Shown: one piece after another, positions 33,261-45,955 of the stretch
Layout of the letters: each line of letters begins with the position of its first letter
Position numbering within the stretch: position 1 is the stretch's first letter
Assembly: GCF_001427305.1 (NCBI RefSeq)
Contig: NZ_LMFZ01000012.1
Location: forward strand, 248,001 to 312,000
Origin: Duganella sp. Root1480D1
GTDB taxonomy: Bacteria > Pseudomonadota > Gammaproteobacteria > Burkholderiales > Burkholderiaceae_D
Reading direction: 5' to 3'
Length of the DNA: 64,000 nucleotides
Notes under the pieces: model-generated
What the model saw: only the letters and a program-made list of their open reading frames with translations
What the model was told of the DNA's origin: nothing
The model's database searches: none
Position numbers and translations under genes: made by a program

Positions 33261-36149
33261 TTACAGGGTACGGGCGATCTCCTGCACTTCGAACACTTCG
33301 AGGACGTCGCCCACGACGATGTCGTTGTAGCCCTTCAGGTTCAGACCGCACTCCAGACCGGCGCGAACTTCCTTCGCATCGTCCTTGAAGCGCTTGAGCG
33401 AGTCGATCTCGCCGGTCCACACCACGATGTTGTTGCGCAGCAGGCGGACGGAAGACGAACGCTTGACCACGCCGTCGGTAACCAGACAGCCTGCAATCGC
33501 GCCGACTTTCGAGACCAGGATAACCTGGCGAATCTCGACCTGGCCGGTAACGTGCTCGCGCTTCTCCGGCGCCAGCATGCCCGACAGCGCCGCTTTGACC
33601 TCTTCGATCGCATCGTAAATGATGTTGTAGTAGCGGATGTCGACGCCGTTGGTCTCGGCCAGCTTGCGCGCCTGTGCATCGGCACGGGCGTTGAAGCCGA
33701 TGATGACCGCCTTGGAAGCGGTCGCCAGGTTGACGTCCGATTCCGTGATGCCACCCACCGCTGCGTGGACGATCTGTACCCGCACTTCGGAGGTCGACAG
33801 CTTCTGCAGCGAGCCAACCAGCGCTTCCTGCGAGCCTTGCACATCGGTCTTGACGATCAGCGGCAGGTTCTTCACTTCGCCTTCGGCCATCTGGTCGAAC
33901 ATGTTTTCCAGCTTCGCGGCTTGCTGCTTTGCCAGCTTCACGTCGCGGAACTTACCTTGGCGGAACAGGCCGATCTCACGGGCTTTACGCTCGTCAGCCA
34001 TGACCATGGCTTCTTCGCCAGCGGCCGGCACTTCGGTCAGGCCCTGGATCTCCACTGGGATCGAAGGACCCGCTTCGGAAATCGACTTGCCGTTTTCGTC
34101 CAGCATTGCACGAACGCGGCCGAAGGACGAACCTGCCAGCACCACGTCGCCGCGGCGCAGGGTACCCGATTGCACCAGGATGGTGGCCACAGGACCGCGG
34201 CCCTTGTCCAGGCGGGCTTCCACCACCAGGCCGCGCGCAGGCGCTTCGACCGGTGCTTTCAGTTCCAGCACTTCGGCTTGCAGCAGCACTTGCTCCAGCA
34301 GGTCGTCGATGCCCTGGCCGGTTTTCGCCGACACCGGCACGAATGGCGAATCGCCACCGTATTCTTCCGGCACCACTTGTTCTGCCACCAGCTCCTGCGT
34401 CACGCGGTCAACGTTGCCACCTGGTTTGTCGATCTTGTTGATCGCTACAACCAGCGGCACGCCTGCGGCTTTCGCGTGGGCGATCGCTTCCTTCGTTTGC
34501 GGCATCACGCCGTCGTCGGCCGCCACCACCAGGATGACGATGTCGGTTGCTTTCGCACCGCGGGCACGCATTGCCGTGAAGGCCTCGTGACCTGGGGTAT
34601 CCAGGAAGGTGATGGTGCCGCGCGGGGTGTCCACGTGGTACGCACCAATGTGCTGGGTAATGCCGCCGGCCTCGCCCGACGCCACTTTCGCGCGACGGAT
34701 GTAGTCCAGCAGGGAGGTTTTGCCGTGGTCGACGTGACCCATCACAGTCACCACTGGTGCGCGCGGGGTTGCTTCGTACTCGGCGTGTTCGCCCTGGTCG
34801 GCCAACAGCGCTTCCGGATCGTCGACAGCGGCAGCGAAGGCTTTGTGGCCCATCTCTTCCACCACGATCATCGCGGTTTCCTGGTCCAGCACCTGGTTGA
34901 TGGTGCACATCTGGCCCAGCTTCATCAGCTGTTTAATGACCTCAGATGCCTTGACCGCCATCTTGTGCGCCAGTTCGGCCACGGTGATGGTTTCCGGCAC
35001 GTGCACTTCATGCACGATCGCTTCGGTCGGCTGCTGGAAGTTGGTTTCACGGTCGTCATGGTGGCCGCCGCGGCGACCGCCCTTGCCGCCCGCGCGCCAG
35101 CCGTCACGGCCACCTGCATTGCCGCCGGTGTTGCCACCGCGGCCTTTGCCGGCACCGCCGCCTGGGGCGCCACGGCGCTTCTCATCCTGCCAGGTCGAAG
35201 CCACGTTGGCCGACTTGATGGATTTCTTGTCGCCTGGCTTGGCATCCTTCTTGTCACCGGCAGGCGCAGCTGCGGTCGTCGCAGGCTTCTTGTCGGCTGG
35301 CTTGTGCAGCGTGCCTTCAGCGACCTTCGGCTTGGCGGCGGCCGCAGCAGGTGCCGGCTCAGGAGCCTTCATCACGCGGCGCGGCTGGCTCATCATCAGT
35401 TTGATCTGGGCCACTTCATCTGCAACAGCTTTACGGGCACGTTCGGTCGCTTCGGCGCGCTCAGCGGCTTCCTTGGCGGCGACTTCGTGCTTGCGCTTGG
35501 ATTCTTCGGCGTCAGCCAGGCGTTTCTTCTCTTCTTCGTCGGCGGCGGCTTTCTGCGCAGCGCCGGCAGCAGCGGCAGCAGAAGCCTTCTCGGCGGCGGC
35601 CTTGTCGGCGGCGGCCTTCTTGGCTTGCTCTTCCGCTACGCGCTTGGCTTCCTCTTCGGCGGCTTTGGCTTGTGCAGCCTTTTCCTCGTCGAGCTTGGCC
35701 AGGCGTTCCTGCTTTTCTTTCAGTTCCGCTTCCTGGCGAGCAATCAGCTCGGCCTGACGGCGTGCCTCTTCTTCACGGCGCGCCTGTTCGGCGGCGTCGA
35801 TTACCGGTGCGGCCGGCTTGGCGGCTGCCGCGGTGGTCAGGTCGTCGCGCTGCACGAAGGTGCGCTTCTTGCGCACTTCGACCTGGATGGTGCGGGCCTT
35901 GCCGGAGGCATCGGCCTGCTTGATCTCCGTGGTCTCTTTACGAGTCAGGGTGATCTTTTTCTTTTCGCCCGGCTCTGCGCCTGCGCCGTGGGTACGGCGC
36001 AGGTGTTCCAGCAGCTTGTCCTTATCATCTTTTGACAATGGATCTGACGCCGAACTCTTGTCGACGCCAGCAGAACGCAGCTGCGACAGCAGCAAATCTG
36101 CAGGCATCTTCAGTTCGGTGGCAAATTGGGCTACGTTGTTACTCGCCAT
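33261..36149 (-). CDS. infB: Translation initiation factor IF-2
   Basis: IF-2 is the GTPase that brings fMet-tRNA to the 30S subunit and drives subunit joining. The 962 residues include an N-terminal IF2-N domain ([22 protein letters not shown]), then a very long Lys/Ala/Glu-rich segment (about residues 100-250) predicted to be helical or disordered, and a Gly/Arg-rich stretch near 320-350. The G domain follows ([14 protein letters not shown] near 470, [16 protein letters not shown]), and the C-terminal domains end near residue 962. Long charged N-terminal extensions are normal in Burkholderiales. Confidence 0.99.
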   Translation of the reverse strand: MASNNVAQFATELKMPADLLLSQLRSAGVDKSSASDPLSKDDKDKLLEHLRRTHGAGAEPGEKKKITLTRKETTEIKQADASGKARTIQVEVRKKRTFVQRDDLTTAAAAKPAAPVIDAAEQARREEEARRQAELIARQEAELKEKQERLAKLDEEKAAQAKAAEEEAKRVAEEQAKKAAADKAAAEKASAAAAAGAAQKAAADEEEKKRLADAEESKRKHEVAAKEAAERAEATERARKAVADEVAQIKLMMSQPRRVMKAPEPAPAAAAAKPKVAEGTLHKPADKKPATTAAAPAGDKKDAKPGDKKSIKSANVASTWQDEKRRGAPGGGAGKGRGGNTGGNAGGRDGWRAGGKGGRRGGHHDDRETNFQQPTEAIVHEVHVPETITVAELAHKMAVKASEVIKQLMKLGQMCTINQVLDQETAMIVVEEMGHKAFAAAVDDPEALLADQGEHAEYEATPRAPVVTVMGHVDHGKTSLLDYIRRAKVASGEAGGITQHIGAYHVDTPRGTITFLDTPGHEAFTAMRARGAKATDIVILVVAADDGVMPQTKEAIAHAKAAGVPLVVAINKIDKPGGNVDRVTQELVAEQVVPEEYGGDSPFVPVSAKTGQGIDDLLEQVLLQAEVLELKAPVEAPARGLVVEARLDKGRGPVATILVQSGTLRRGDVVLAGSSFGRVRAMLDENGKSISEAGPSIPVEIQGLTEVPAAGEEAMVMADERKAREIGLFRQGKFRDVKLAKQQAAKLENMFDQMAEGEVKNLPLIVKTDVQGSQEALVGSLQKLSTSEVRVQIVHAAVGGITESDVNLATASKAVIIGFNARADAQARKLAETNGVDIRYYNIIYDAIEEVKAALSGMLAPEKREHVTGQVEIRQVILVSKVGAIAGCLVTDGVVKRSSSVRLLRNNIVVWTGEIDSLKRFKDDAKEVRAGLECGLNLKGYNDIVVGDVLEVFEVQEIARTL

Positions 36150-36212
36150 TCAGTCCTCTTTTCTATGTGTCTCGATGATAATTAAAGCTGCTTCTGCTGT
36201 TCAGGCCATGAT

Positions 36213-38263
<2,051 letters not shown>

Positions 38264-38295
38264 AGAAAATCTCCAGATACTTAAAACGATTCAAC

Positions 38296-38320
38296 CAAAA
38301 AAAAATGGGCAACTGCCCAT
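38296..38320 (-). terminator. Terminator between rluB and rimP
   Basis: ATGGGC (38305-38310) pairs with GCCCAT (38315-38320) around AACT. On the minus strand a run of nine T follows. It ends the scpB-rluB transcript or works as a leader terminator for rimP, 33 bases further on. Confidence 0.75.
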
Positions 38321-38492
38321 CTTTCGTTACTGCAGCCAGATGAAAGCACTCTCAGCAAAATAAACTGCGAAGAACTTTAACTAGGCTGCTCATTATAGCG
38401 TGATATTGATTTCGCTGCAATGCCGCATACCACATCGGGAGCGGGTGTAACAATAGGAAGGTGCCTTAAATCCAACACCTTGCGCTGGCGCT

Positions 38493-40520
38493 TTAGCCTT
38501 TGCGGCGGCGCGGCATGCCGTGATCGGACGCCCCGCCGCGCGGCTGGTGGCCGCCGCGGCGCTGCTGTCCCTGGCCGTGGCCATGGCCCTGGCCGGCAAA
38601 ACCAAAAGTAGTCATCAGCGGATCAGGCTGGCGTGGACCGCCCTTACCCTGGCCCTGGCCCTGACCCTGCCCTTGTCCTTTACCCTGGCCGGCGCCTTTG
38701 CCCTTGCCCTTGCCGCCGGCACCGCCACCGGCACCACGGCCGTAACCGCCCGGCTGCTGGTCGCCAAAGCCGGCACCACCATGACGCGGAGCACCAAAGA
38801 AGCCGCCCTGGCCCTGGCCACGGCCGCCACGAGGCGCCTGCGGGAATGGATCTGCATTCTTATTGCTCACATCCATGCGGTTGCCGTTCGGCTCACGATC
38901 ACGCTCGCGCTTACCCTGGCCCTGGCCTTGGCCACCCTGCGCCTTGGCACCGTCGCCGGCACCAGCGCCGCCTTCTTTCTTGAAGCCGACAGCCGACAGC
39001 AGGTCGCGCACGGTGTTCTCTTCCATCTCTTCCCAACGGCCGCGCTTCAGGTTGCTCGGCAGGGTCAGCGCGCCGTAACGGGTACGGATCAGGCGCGACA
39101 CGGTCAGGCCGATCGCCTCGAACATGCGGCGCACCTCACGGTTTCGGCCCTCGCCGATCACCACGCGGTACCACTTGTTGACGCCTTCACCGCCGCCATC
39201 GGCGATCTTGGTGAACTGCGCCATGCCATCTTCCAGCTCGACACCGGCCAGCAGCTTCTGGCGCATGCCCTCCTCCAGCTCACCCAGGGTACGCACAGCG
39301 TATTCGCGGTCGATGTTGTAGCGCGGGTGCATCAGGCGGTTGGCCAGGTCACCGGAGGTGGTGAACAGCAGCAGGCCTTCGGTGTTGAAATCCAGGCGGC
39401 CGACGGCCAGCCATTTGCCGGTTTTCATGGTCGGCAGGCGGTCAAATACCGATGGACGGCCATCCGGGTCGTCGTGCGACACGATTTCACCAGCCGGCTT
39501 GTGGTAGACCAGCACGCGCGGCGGCTTCTTGGAAACCTTGCGCTGCACCAGCTTGCCGTTGATGCGCACCGCATCGGTCGGCAGGATGCGCTGACCGATG
39601 TGGGCCGGCTCGCCGTTCACCGACACGCGGCCGGCGATGATCAGTTCTTCCATGTCGCGGCGCGAACCCATGCCCGCCTCCGCCAGCACCTTGTGCAGCT
39701 TTGGTGCATCGTCTTCCGCCGTCAGGTCGCGGCGGGCCTTGACCGGCTTGCCGGAACCGCCCTCGTCGCGGTCGAACGCGTCGGAGGTCACGAAGGAGAA
39801 CACTGCATCGGCTTCGGACGACTTGTCCTTGGCCTTCATCTTGTTGCCGAAAGCGCCATGAACACGTTGCTTGCCCTGGCCGCCTTGACCCTGGCCGCCT
39901 TCGCCGGCCTGCGCGCCCTGGCCTTCGCCATGCGCTTGCTTGCCGTGCTTGCCCTTTTTGCCTTTATGCTTGCCCTGCTTGTCATGACGCCTTTCCGCAG
40001 GAACAGCTGCTGGCCATGGGCTGCCACCTTCAGCGCCCTCGGCACCAGCAGCTACGCCCGCAGCAGGTTCACCAGCCGTATCGGAGGCAACAGCCGATGC
40101 AACCGCGACCTTCTCAGCCTGACGCAGTGCACGCTGCTCGCGCATCTGGCGCGGGCCGCGCGGCGCGCGGCCGCGATCCTTGCCCTCACCTTCGCCAACT
40201 GGCGCCGCCTCTACCGGCGCCGATGCGGCCGGCGCAGGAGCGCTCTCCGCAACCGGCGCAGCTTCCGCAAGCACGGCCTTCCTGGCACGCGGCTTCTTCG
40301 CCGGAGCAACTTCGGCGCCCGCAGCAGGCTGTTCGCCAGCCAAAACTTCAGCTACGGCAGCAGCTTTGGTACGGCGCTTGGGCTTCGGCGTTTCGCCGGC
40401 CGCCAGCGCGGCAGCGTTATCAGCCTCAATCTGCGCCTTGGTGCGGCGTTTCGGCTTGGCGGGTGCCGAGTCGGCGGCGACCGGAGTGCCGGTCTCTGGG
40501 GTGTTATCAGGCTTGTTCAT
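38493..40520 (-). CDS. rluB: 23S rRNA pseudouridine(2605) synthase RluB with long tails
   Basis: RluB modifies U2605 of 23S rRNA. The core is normal: an S4 domain near residues 275-330 ([21 protein letters not shown]) and a catalytic domain with [13 protein letters not shown] near residue 373. The gene is 675 codons, about twice the E. coli length. The first 270 residues are Ala/Lys/Glu-rich with repeated PKRRTKA segments. The last 130 or so are a Gly/Gln/Arg tail with repeated GQGQG units. These low-complexity tails are probably disordered and RNA-binding. The start overlaps scpB by 14 bases. Confidence 0.93.
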   Translation of the reverse strand: MNKPDNTPETGTPVAADSAPAKPKRRTKAQIEADNAAALAAGETPKPKRRTKAAAVAEVLAGEQPAAGAEVAPAKKPRARKAVLAEAAPVAESAPAPAASAPVEAAPVGEGEGKDRGRAPRGPRQMREQRALRQAEKVAVASAVASDTAGEPAAGVAAGAEGAEGGSPWPAAVPAERRHDKQGKHKGKKGKHGKQAHGEGQGAQAGEGGQGQGGQGKQRVHGAFGNKMKAKDKSSEADAVFSFVTSDAFDRDEGGSGKPVKARRDLTAEDDAPKLHKVLAEAGMGSRRDMEELIIAGRVSVNGEPAHIGQRILPTDAVRINGKLVQRKVSKKPPRVLVYHKPAGEIVSHDDPDGRPSVFDRLPTMKTGKWLAVGRLDFNTEGLLLFTTSGDLANRLMHPRYNIDREYAVRTLGELEEGMRQKLLAGVELEDGMAQFTKIADGGGEGVNKWYRVVIGEGRNREVRRMFEAIGLTVSRLIRTRYGALTLPSNLKRGRWEEMEENTVRDLLSAVGFKKEGGAGAGDGAKAQGGQGQGQGKRERDREPNGNRMDVSNKNADPFPQAPRGGRGQGQGGFFGAPRHGGAGFGDQQPGGYGRGAGGGAGGKGKGKGAGQGKGQGQGQGQGQGKGGPRQPDPLMTTFGFAGQGHGHGQGQQRRGGHQPRGGASDHGMPRRRKG

Positions 40521-41241
40521 TATTCGTTTCTGCTAAGGGCTCGACGTTATCGGGCGCCGGGTCGTCTATTACCGACGGCGCCTCGTCCGGCGTCGCCTCT
40601 TTCTCTTCTTCTGCTGCTTGCGCTTCGTGTGCCGCCTTCTCGAAGTTTTCTGTCAGGCGAGCCTCCAGCACTTCCAGCGGATTTTCATTCTGCGTATCGC
40701 TGATCTGCTGCAACGGCGGCAGTTGCGACAGCGATTCCAGCCCCAGGTCGTCCAGGAACTGCTTGGTGGTGCCCAGCAAAGCCGGGCGGCCCAGTACATC
40801 GCGGTAGCCGACAGTGTCGACCCAGCCGCGGTCTTCCAGCATCTTGATCGTCTGCGAATTCACCGCGACGCCGCGGATTTCCTCGATATCGCCACGGGTG
40901 ACCGGCTGGCGGTAAGCGATGATGGCCAGCGTTTCCAGCGTGGCACGCGAATACTTCTGCGGTTTTTCCGGATTCAGGCGATCCAGGTACATCTTCATTT
41001 CAGGCCGGCTCTGGAAGCGCCAGCCGCTCGACAGGCTGACCACCTCGATGCCGCGCCCCTGCCAATCCAGGCGCAACTCTTCCAACAATTCCTTGATCGT
41101 ATCGGCGCCAACGCCGGCGCCGAGCGGATTGCCCTGGTCGTCGGTTTCGACGTACAGCTTTTTCAGGCTGTGGATCGATAAGGGTTCACGGGCGCATAGC
41201 AGCGCAGCTTCGAGGACTTTCTTAGCCTCTGCATTATCCAT
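40507..41241 (-). CDS. scpB: Segregation and condensation protein B
   Basis: ScpB is the winged-helix kleisin-associated subunit that works with SMC and ScpA in chromosome condensation. The 244-residue product contains [28 protein letters not shown] and the [18 protein letters not shown] wing, both typical. The C-terminal 60 residues are an acidic tail. The partner scpA is not in the window. Overlap with rluB shows that they share a transcript, a common arrangement in Burkholderiales. Confidence 0.96.
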   Translation of the reverse strand: MDNAEAKKVLEAALLCAREPLSIHSLKKLYVETDDQGNPLGAGVGADTIKELLEELRLDWQGRGIEVVSLSSGWRFQSRPEMKMYLDRLNPEKPQKYSRATLETLAIIAYRQPVTRGDIEEIRGVAVNSQTIKMLEDRGWVDTVGYRDVLGRPALLGTTKQFLDDLGLESLSQLPPLQQISDTQNENPLEVLEARLTENFEKAAHEAQAAEEEKEATPDEAPSVIDDPAPDNVEPLAETNNEQA

Positions 41242-41421
41242 ACACTACAAGTTGGTTGTGTAACTCAGTAAGAAGGCGCCGGACCGCTGCGCGCCGGGGC
41301 GAGAGTCTCAGGTGGAGAGCGTTTTCAGGGCGAAAACAAGGCAGGCGACGGGCGCCGCTTCATCCAACTGGGCCAATTGTACCTGATAAAACCGGGAAGA
41401 AGTGTAAAAGCCTGATTTCGC

Positions 41422-42432
41422 TTAACCAGCGAGCCGCTCGGACAGGATTGCCGAAACGCCAACAAACGCTGGATACTCGGCAGTAATCACATAGGTGGGA
41501 ATGGCGGCCAGGTATTTATTGAAGCGCCCTTTTTCCTCGAAACGAGCGCGGAAGCCGGAACGGTCGAAGCGTTCGCCCAGGCGCGGCACGATGCCGCCGC
41601 CAATATAAATACCGCCGGTGGCGCCCAGCGTCACGCCCAGGTTGCCGGCGATGGTGCCAAGCATGGTGCAGAAGTGTTCGATGACCTCGTCGCACAGCGG
41701 GCATTCGCCCGACAGCGCCCGGCGCGCAATCTCCGGCGCGGCCAGCTCCGGCTCCTCATGGCCGCGCTGGGCTGCCAGCGCACGGTAAATCAGCTCAATC
41801 CCGACACCGGACAGCAAACGTTCGGCCGAAACATGCGGGAATTCAGTCCATGCGTATTGCAGGATCGCGACTTCTTGCGGATTCATGGGAGGGAAGCTGA
41901 CATGCCCCCCCTCGCTCAGCAACGCAGTCCAGCCCGATGCGGACGGGATCAGGCCCGACACGCCCAACCCGGTACCGGCGCCGATCAGGCCCAGCGGCGC
42001 CCCCGCTTGCGGCGTGCCGCCACCGACCTGGCGCTTCTGGCTGTCGGCCAGCAAAGGCAGCGAACGCGCCAGCGCAGTGAAATCATTGGCCACCACCAGC
42101 ACCTCGAAACCAGCCTCCAGGCGCAGCGCCTCGATCGAAAATTCCCAATGGTGGTTGGTCATCTTGACGTAATCGCCATTGACCGGATTGGCGATGGCAA
42201 TCGCACCATGGCGCACGCCCAGGCCGGCAGCAGCCACCACGTCCGGCAAGGCCAGGTAGGCTTTCAGCGCGTCGCCCAGCGTTGCATAGGCTCCCCCGGA
42301 CAGCACATGAATGTTCTCGATCCTGCCAGGCGCCAGTTCCAGAGCAAACCGGGCATTGGTACCGCCGACATCGGCCAGCAGGCGCGGGCTTGGGAAGGTG
42401 GCAGGCGTTGCGAAGTTGGTCTGAACAGTCAT
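41422..42432 (-). CDS. glk: Glucokinase
   Basis: This enzyme phosphorylates glucose at C6 with ATP and feeds the Entner-Doudoroff or pentose phosphate pathway. The 336-residue product belongs to the bacterial Glk family: [14 protein letters not shown] at the N-terminus, [22 protein letters not shown] with the catalytic Asp, [20 protein letters not shown] and [12 protein letters not shown]. It is transcribed alone, with about 180 bases on the downstream side before scpB. Confidence 0.96.
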   Translation of the reverse strand: MTVQTNFATPATFPSPRLLADVGGTNARFALELAPGRIENIHVLSGGAYATLGDALKAYLALPDVVAAAGLGVRHGAIAIANPVNGDYVKMTNHHWEFSIEALRLEAGFEVLVVANDFTALARSLPLLADSQKRQVGGGTPQAGAPLGLIGAGTGLGVSGLIPSASGWTALLSEGGHVSFPPMNPQEVAILQYAWTEFPHVSAERLLSGVGIELIYRALAAQRGHEEPELAAPEIARRALSGECPLCDEVIEHFCTMLGTIAGNLGVTLGATGGIYIGGGIVPRLGERFDRSGFRARFEEKGRFNKYLAAIPTYVITAEYPAFVGVSAILSERLAG

Positions 42433-42584
42433 GGGCGCAAGCAGTTAAGTTGAGCCTTAATGCTAAGGGATATGTTAGCCAAGACGCAAGGACTTCTTTG
42501 TAGTTTGAGTACAAGAACCGGTAAAATTAGGTTCGGATGCTACATTGCGGGATATATCGCCGGTAGTATGACTACTCAATTAGC

Positions 42585-42608
42585 CAAAAAACGGGTGTGC
42601 GCCACCCC
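42585..42608 (-). terminator. Weak terminator after the DedA-rhodanese gene
   Basis: A 5-bp stem GGGTG (42593-42597) with CACCC (42603-42607) is followed on the minus strand by a run of six T. A second hairpin CGCCC GAAA GGGCG lies just upstream of it on the transcript. Confidence 0.4.
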
Positions 42609-42643
42609 GCCCGAAAGGGCGCGCGGCACGTCGGCATCCATGA

Positions 42644-43633
42644 TTAATGGCGGGAATCTGCGGGGGTAAAGCCGTCCGGCGCCTGTTCGGCGATCACGGC
42701 AGACTCGCTCTCGCTGCGGAAAGCGGTATTCCAGGCATCCAGCCCGCCGTGCAATGGCTTGGCGCGCTTATAGCCGTGGGAATGAAGCTGTTTGGCCACC
42801 TTGGCGGCGGTAACATCGTTCGGGCAACTGCAATAAACGATGATGTGGCGATCCTTGGGCAAGGATTTGATGATGGCCAGCGGGTCGCTCGCCCCCACCA
42901 GCAAAGCGCCCGGCACTGGCGGATCGAGCAACTGCGCGGTGGCGCTGCGGGCGTCCACCATCACTGGATCGTGACCGGAATCCAGCAGCTCTTTCAGTTC
43001 GTCGATACTGATGCGCTCGGTCTGCATCGCTTTCTGGAAGCGGCGGCGCTCAATGAACTTGGCCAGCACGAACAAGCCAAGCAGGATGGCCAGCACGGTC
43101 AGTGCAGTCGACCCCATGGTCGACAGCACATCAAGTACCTTATCGACATCGGCATGGAAGTAGGCGCCGATCAACAGGCCGGTGGCGCTCCACAGCAAGC
43201 CGCCCAGCAGGCTGAAACCGAGGAAAGTCGGCACACCCGTCCCCAGTGCCCCGGCCATCGGCGGCGCAATGGTGTTAAAGCCCGGGATGAACTTGGCCAC
43301 CACCATCGACTTCGGCCCCCATTTGCGGAAATTATCCTCCGTCTGGCTGACGCAATAATCGGGCGACAGCGAAATCTTGCAGAGCAGCTTGAGAATGCGC
43401 TTGCCGAAGCGGCGGCCGGCGCGGAACCAGAAGAAATCACTGAGCAGGCATGCCAGCATGGCAACCGCCAGCACCACCGGGAACGGGGCGCTATTGCTGT
43501 TATCGATGGCCAGCGCTCCGGCCACAATCAGCACTGGATAGGCAGGAATTGGCAACCCCATCTGTTCGACCAGCACCACGGCAAAGACGATCAGGACACC
43601 ATACTGCTGCAACAAGGTAATTAGGTTAGCCAT
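42644..43633 (-). CDS. DedA/VTT membrane protein fused to a rhodanese domain
   Basis: The product is 329 residues from MANLITLLQQYG. The N-terminal two thirds are a DedA/SNARE-associated (VTT) domain with FIPGFNTIAPPMAGALG, the conserved DedA motif; this family flips lipids such as undecaprenyl phosphate. After a TM and an Arg-rich segment (FIERRRFQKAM) a rhodanese domain carries the active-site loop YCSCPND with Cys near residue 267. It may transfer sulfur or sense redox state. I chose ATG 43633 because the longer frame would start at TTG and add seven charged residues. Confidence 0.9.
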   Translation of the reverse strand: MANLITLLQQYGVLIVFAVVLVEQMGLPIPAYPVLIVAGALAIDNSNSAPFPVVLAVAMLACLLSDFFWFRAGRRFGKRILKLLCKISLSPDYCVSQTEDNFRKWGPKSMVVAKFIPGFNTIAPPMAGALGTGVPTFLGFSLLGGLLWSATGLLIGAYFHADVDKVLDVLSTMGSTALTVLAILLGLFVLAKFIERRRFQKAMQTERISIDELKELLDSGHDPVMVDARSATAQLLDPPVPGALLVGASDPLAIIKSLPKDRHIIVYCSCPNDVTAAKVAKQLHSHGYKRAKPLHGGLDAWNTAFRSESESAVIAEQAPDGFTPADSRH

Positions 43634-43662
43634 AGTTCGCCTATGGTAGCGCAAAACGAGGC

Positions 43663-45885
43663 CTAAGGCAGGGCCCCTTCCACATACTGCACCAGCAGCT
43701 GTTGCTGCAGCATCCGGAACAGCTTGTCCTGCTCCACCGGCTTGTGCAGGAAGTCGTCGGCGCCGGCGGCCTGCGCCTGCTGCCGCTCGCCGCCGAAGGC
43801 CGATGCCGTCAGCAGCACCACGCGCGGTTGCGGCAGGCTGTGGTCGGCACGCAGGCGGCGCGTCGCTTCCAGCCCGTCCATCACCGGCATGCGCCAGTCC
43901 ATCAGGACCAGTTCCGGCTGCGACTTGGCGATCGCGTCCAGCGCCTCCACGCCGCCCGACGCTTCATACACTTCGAAGCCGGCGGGAACCAGCATGCTGC
44001 GCAACAGGTGGCGGCCATCGACGCCGTCATCCACCACCAGGATACGCCGGCCCTGGTGCATCGGCGCCAGCTGCGGCAGGCGCGCCAGGGGCTCCCCGGC
44101 ATCGGCTTCTTCCGCCTCGATGGTGAAGCGGGTTACCGAGCCCTCACCCGGCTGCGGCGCCGCGTCGATTTCCAGCTCGCCGCCCATGATGCGCACGTAC
44201 TGGCGCGAAATCGCCAGGCCAAGGCCGGACTCTCCGGGAATGCCCACGCCCTCGGCGCGCACTGCAAAGGCCAGTCCATGCCGTCCACCCGGCAACAAGG
44301 TTGGGCGCAAAGAAAGCGTGATCGTGCTGTCGCGCGCGAACTTGAGCGCATTGGTCACCAGGTTGAGCAGCACATGGCGCACTTTGGCGCCATCCATCAG
44401 CAAGGCACGCGGCAAGGCGCCGCATTCGAGCTTCAGCGTCACCCCGGCCTGCGCGGCGCGTTCCCCCACCATATCGCACACATCGCGCAGCAATTGCGCC
44501 ACGTCGACCGCCTCCCGATGCAGGCCGACGCCGCCGGCTTCGATGCGGGTCAGCTCGAGGATGTCGTTGATCAAGGCCAGCAAATGCTGGCCGGAGCGAT
44601 GGATGATCGCCATATTGCGCTTTTCATCGGCCGACATGGTGGTCGAATGCGCCATCAGGCGCGAAAAGCCGATCACGGAATTCAGGGGCGTGCGCAATTC
44701 GTGGCTCATGGTGGACAGGAACACGCTCTTGGCGCGGTTGGCTGCCTGCGCTTCGGCGACGGCAACCGACAGGGCCGCCGTGCGCTCGCTGACCAGCTCT
44801 TCCAGGTGGCTGCGGTGGCGCCGCAATTCCTGCTCGCTTTCGGTAGCCTCGGTCACATCGAGGCTGACGCCGACCATGCGTATCACCCTGCCTTGCGCAT
44901 CGCGGAAGGAACGCGCCATCGACCGCAGGTGGCGCAAGCTGCCGTCTGGCCGGCGAATGCGGAACTGCAGGGAAAAATCATGTTCGCCGTTCAGCGCCGC
45001 CGCCACCTCGGCGCGTGCGCGCTCGCGATCCTCCGGTATCACGCACTCCAGCCAGGCCTTGTAATTGCCGCCGCCCAGCCGGGAGCTCAGCCCATACTGG
45101 CGCATGATCTCGTCGTCCTGCATCAATTCATCGTAGACGACATCCCAATCCCAGATGCCAATCGCCGCGGCGCGAGTGGCCACGCTCAGGCGCTCCTCGC
45201 TTTCGCGCATGGAACGGTAGCGGCTATCGAGCAGCTCCCACATCTTGTGGATGGACTCCTTCAAGGTGCGCAACTCGCCGTAGAACCAGGCCTTCTGCGG
45301 CGTATCGCCCATCACGTACTGGCCGACCGCCTTCAGCGGCCGCAGGATCATGAACCATAGCAGGCCATACAGGCTGGTGACCAGCACCGCTGCCAGCACC
45401 AGGATCGCCACCAGGTTGGCACGGCGCTGGTATTGCAGGTCCTGCCGCACGTAGGCTGGCGTTGCGAAGACCTTGATGGTACCGATGGCGGCGCCGTCGA
45501 CGATGATCGGGCGCTGCGCCACCAGCATGTCCGGCGTCGTTGCCAGCGGCAGGCCGGTTTCCAGCTTGTCGCCAGCACCGCGCTGCACGACCTGTTCACG
45601 CTTGCTGCCGGTACCATACAGCACAATGGCGTGCAGGTCGCGCTGGTTCATGCTGGCGCGCATGATGGACAGCACCTGCTTGTCGTCGAAATTCCAGGCT
45701 GGCATGGCTACGCCCAGCGCAAGCTGGTCGGCGCTGATATTCAGGACGCGCTGCAGCTCCTGCCAGCGCTTGCTGCTTTCGGAGGAGTAGGAATAAGCGG
45801 CGAACACCAGCAGCACGGCGCTGACGATGGTCGTCAACGCCACGCTGACCAATAGTGCGATGGAGGCAACTTTGTTCGAACGCAA
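43663..45885 (-). CDS. Membrane hybrid histidine kinase with degenerate ATP site
   Basis: The 740-residue product has TM1 near 10-30, a periplasmic sensor, TM2 near 155-175, a PAS domain (about 235-350), and a HisKA domain with SHELRTP (His near 394). An HATPase-like domain and a receiver (ILVVDD, phosphoacceptor Asp in VLMDWRMP near 662, HKPVE) follow. The N box LNLVTNALKF is present. The G1 box, normally DxGxG, reads AEGVG, and the F box and ATP lid between it and GLGLAI are deleted. Kinase activity is therefore doubtful. The start is TTG with GGAG upstream. The output partner is unknown. Confidence 0.9.
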   Translation of the reverse strand: MRSNKVASIALLVSVALTTIVSAVLLVFAAYSYSSESSKRWQELQRVLNISADQLALGVAMPAWNFDDKQVLSIMRASMNQRDLHAIVLYGTGSKREQVVQRGAGDKLETGLPLATTPDMLVAQRPIIVDGAAIGTIKVFATPAYVRQDLQYQRRANLVAILVLAAVLVTSLYGLLWFMILRPLKAVGQYVMGDTPQKAWFYGELRTLKESIHKMWELLDSRYRSMRESEERLSVATRAAAIGIWDWDVVYDELMQDDEIMRQYGLSSRLGGGNYKAWLECVIPEDRERARAEVAAALNGEHDFSLQFRIRRPDGSLRHLRSMARSFRDAQGRVIRMVGVSLDVTEATESEQELRRHRSHLEELVSERTAALSVAVAEAQAANRAKSVFLSTMSHELRTPLNSVIGFSRLMAHSTTMSADEKRNMAIIHRSGQHLLALINDILELTRIEAGGVGLHREAVDVAQLLRDVCDMVGERAAQAGVTLKLECGALPRALLMDGAKVRHVLLNLVTNALKFARDSTITLSLRPTLLPGGRHGLAFAVRAEGVGIPGESGLGLAISRQYVRIMGGELEIDAAPQPGEGSVTRFTIEAEEADAGEPLARLPQLAPMHQGRRILVVDDGVDGRHLLRSMLVPAGFEVYEASGGVEALDAIAKSQPELVLMDWRMPVMDGLEATRRLRADHSLPQPRVVLLTASAFGGERQQAQAAGADDFLHKPVEQDKLFRMLQQQLLVQYVEGALP

Positions 45886-45955
45886 AGACCTGCTCCGGCC
45901 GGGGCGCCGCGGTATGCGGCGCAGATAGCCAGTTTGCCAGCTTTACAAGTGGCGA

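Noticed and set aside
33201-36035. A 944-codon frame antisense to infB, plus long antisense frames over typA (24537-26669), nusA (36252-37760) and rluB (38520-40703)
   Set aside because: High GC in third positions keeps antisense frames open. The sense genes are certain and the antisense products match nothing.
38640-38720. Repeated CCCTGG/CCTTGC units that might be a tandem DNA repeat or CRISPR-like array
   Set aside because: They encode the GQGQG tail of RluB in frame; spacing is irregular and there are no spacers. No CRISPR array is seen anywhere in the window.
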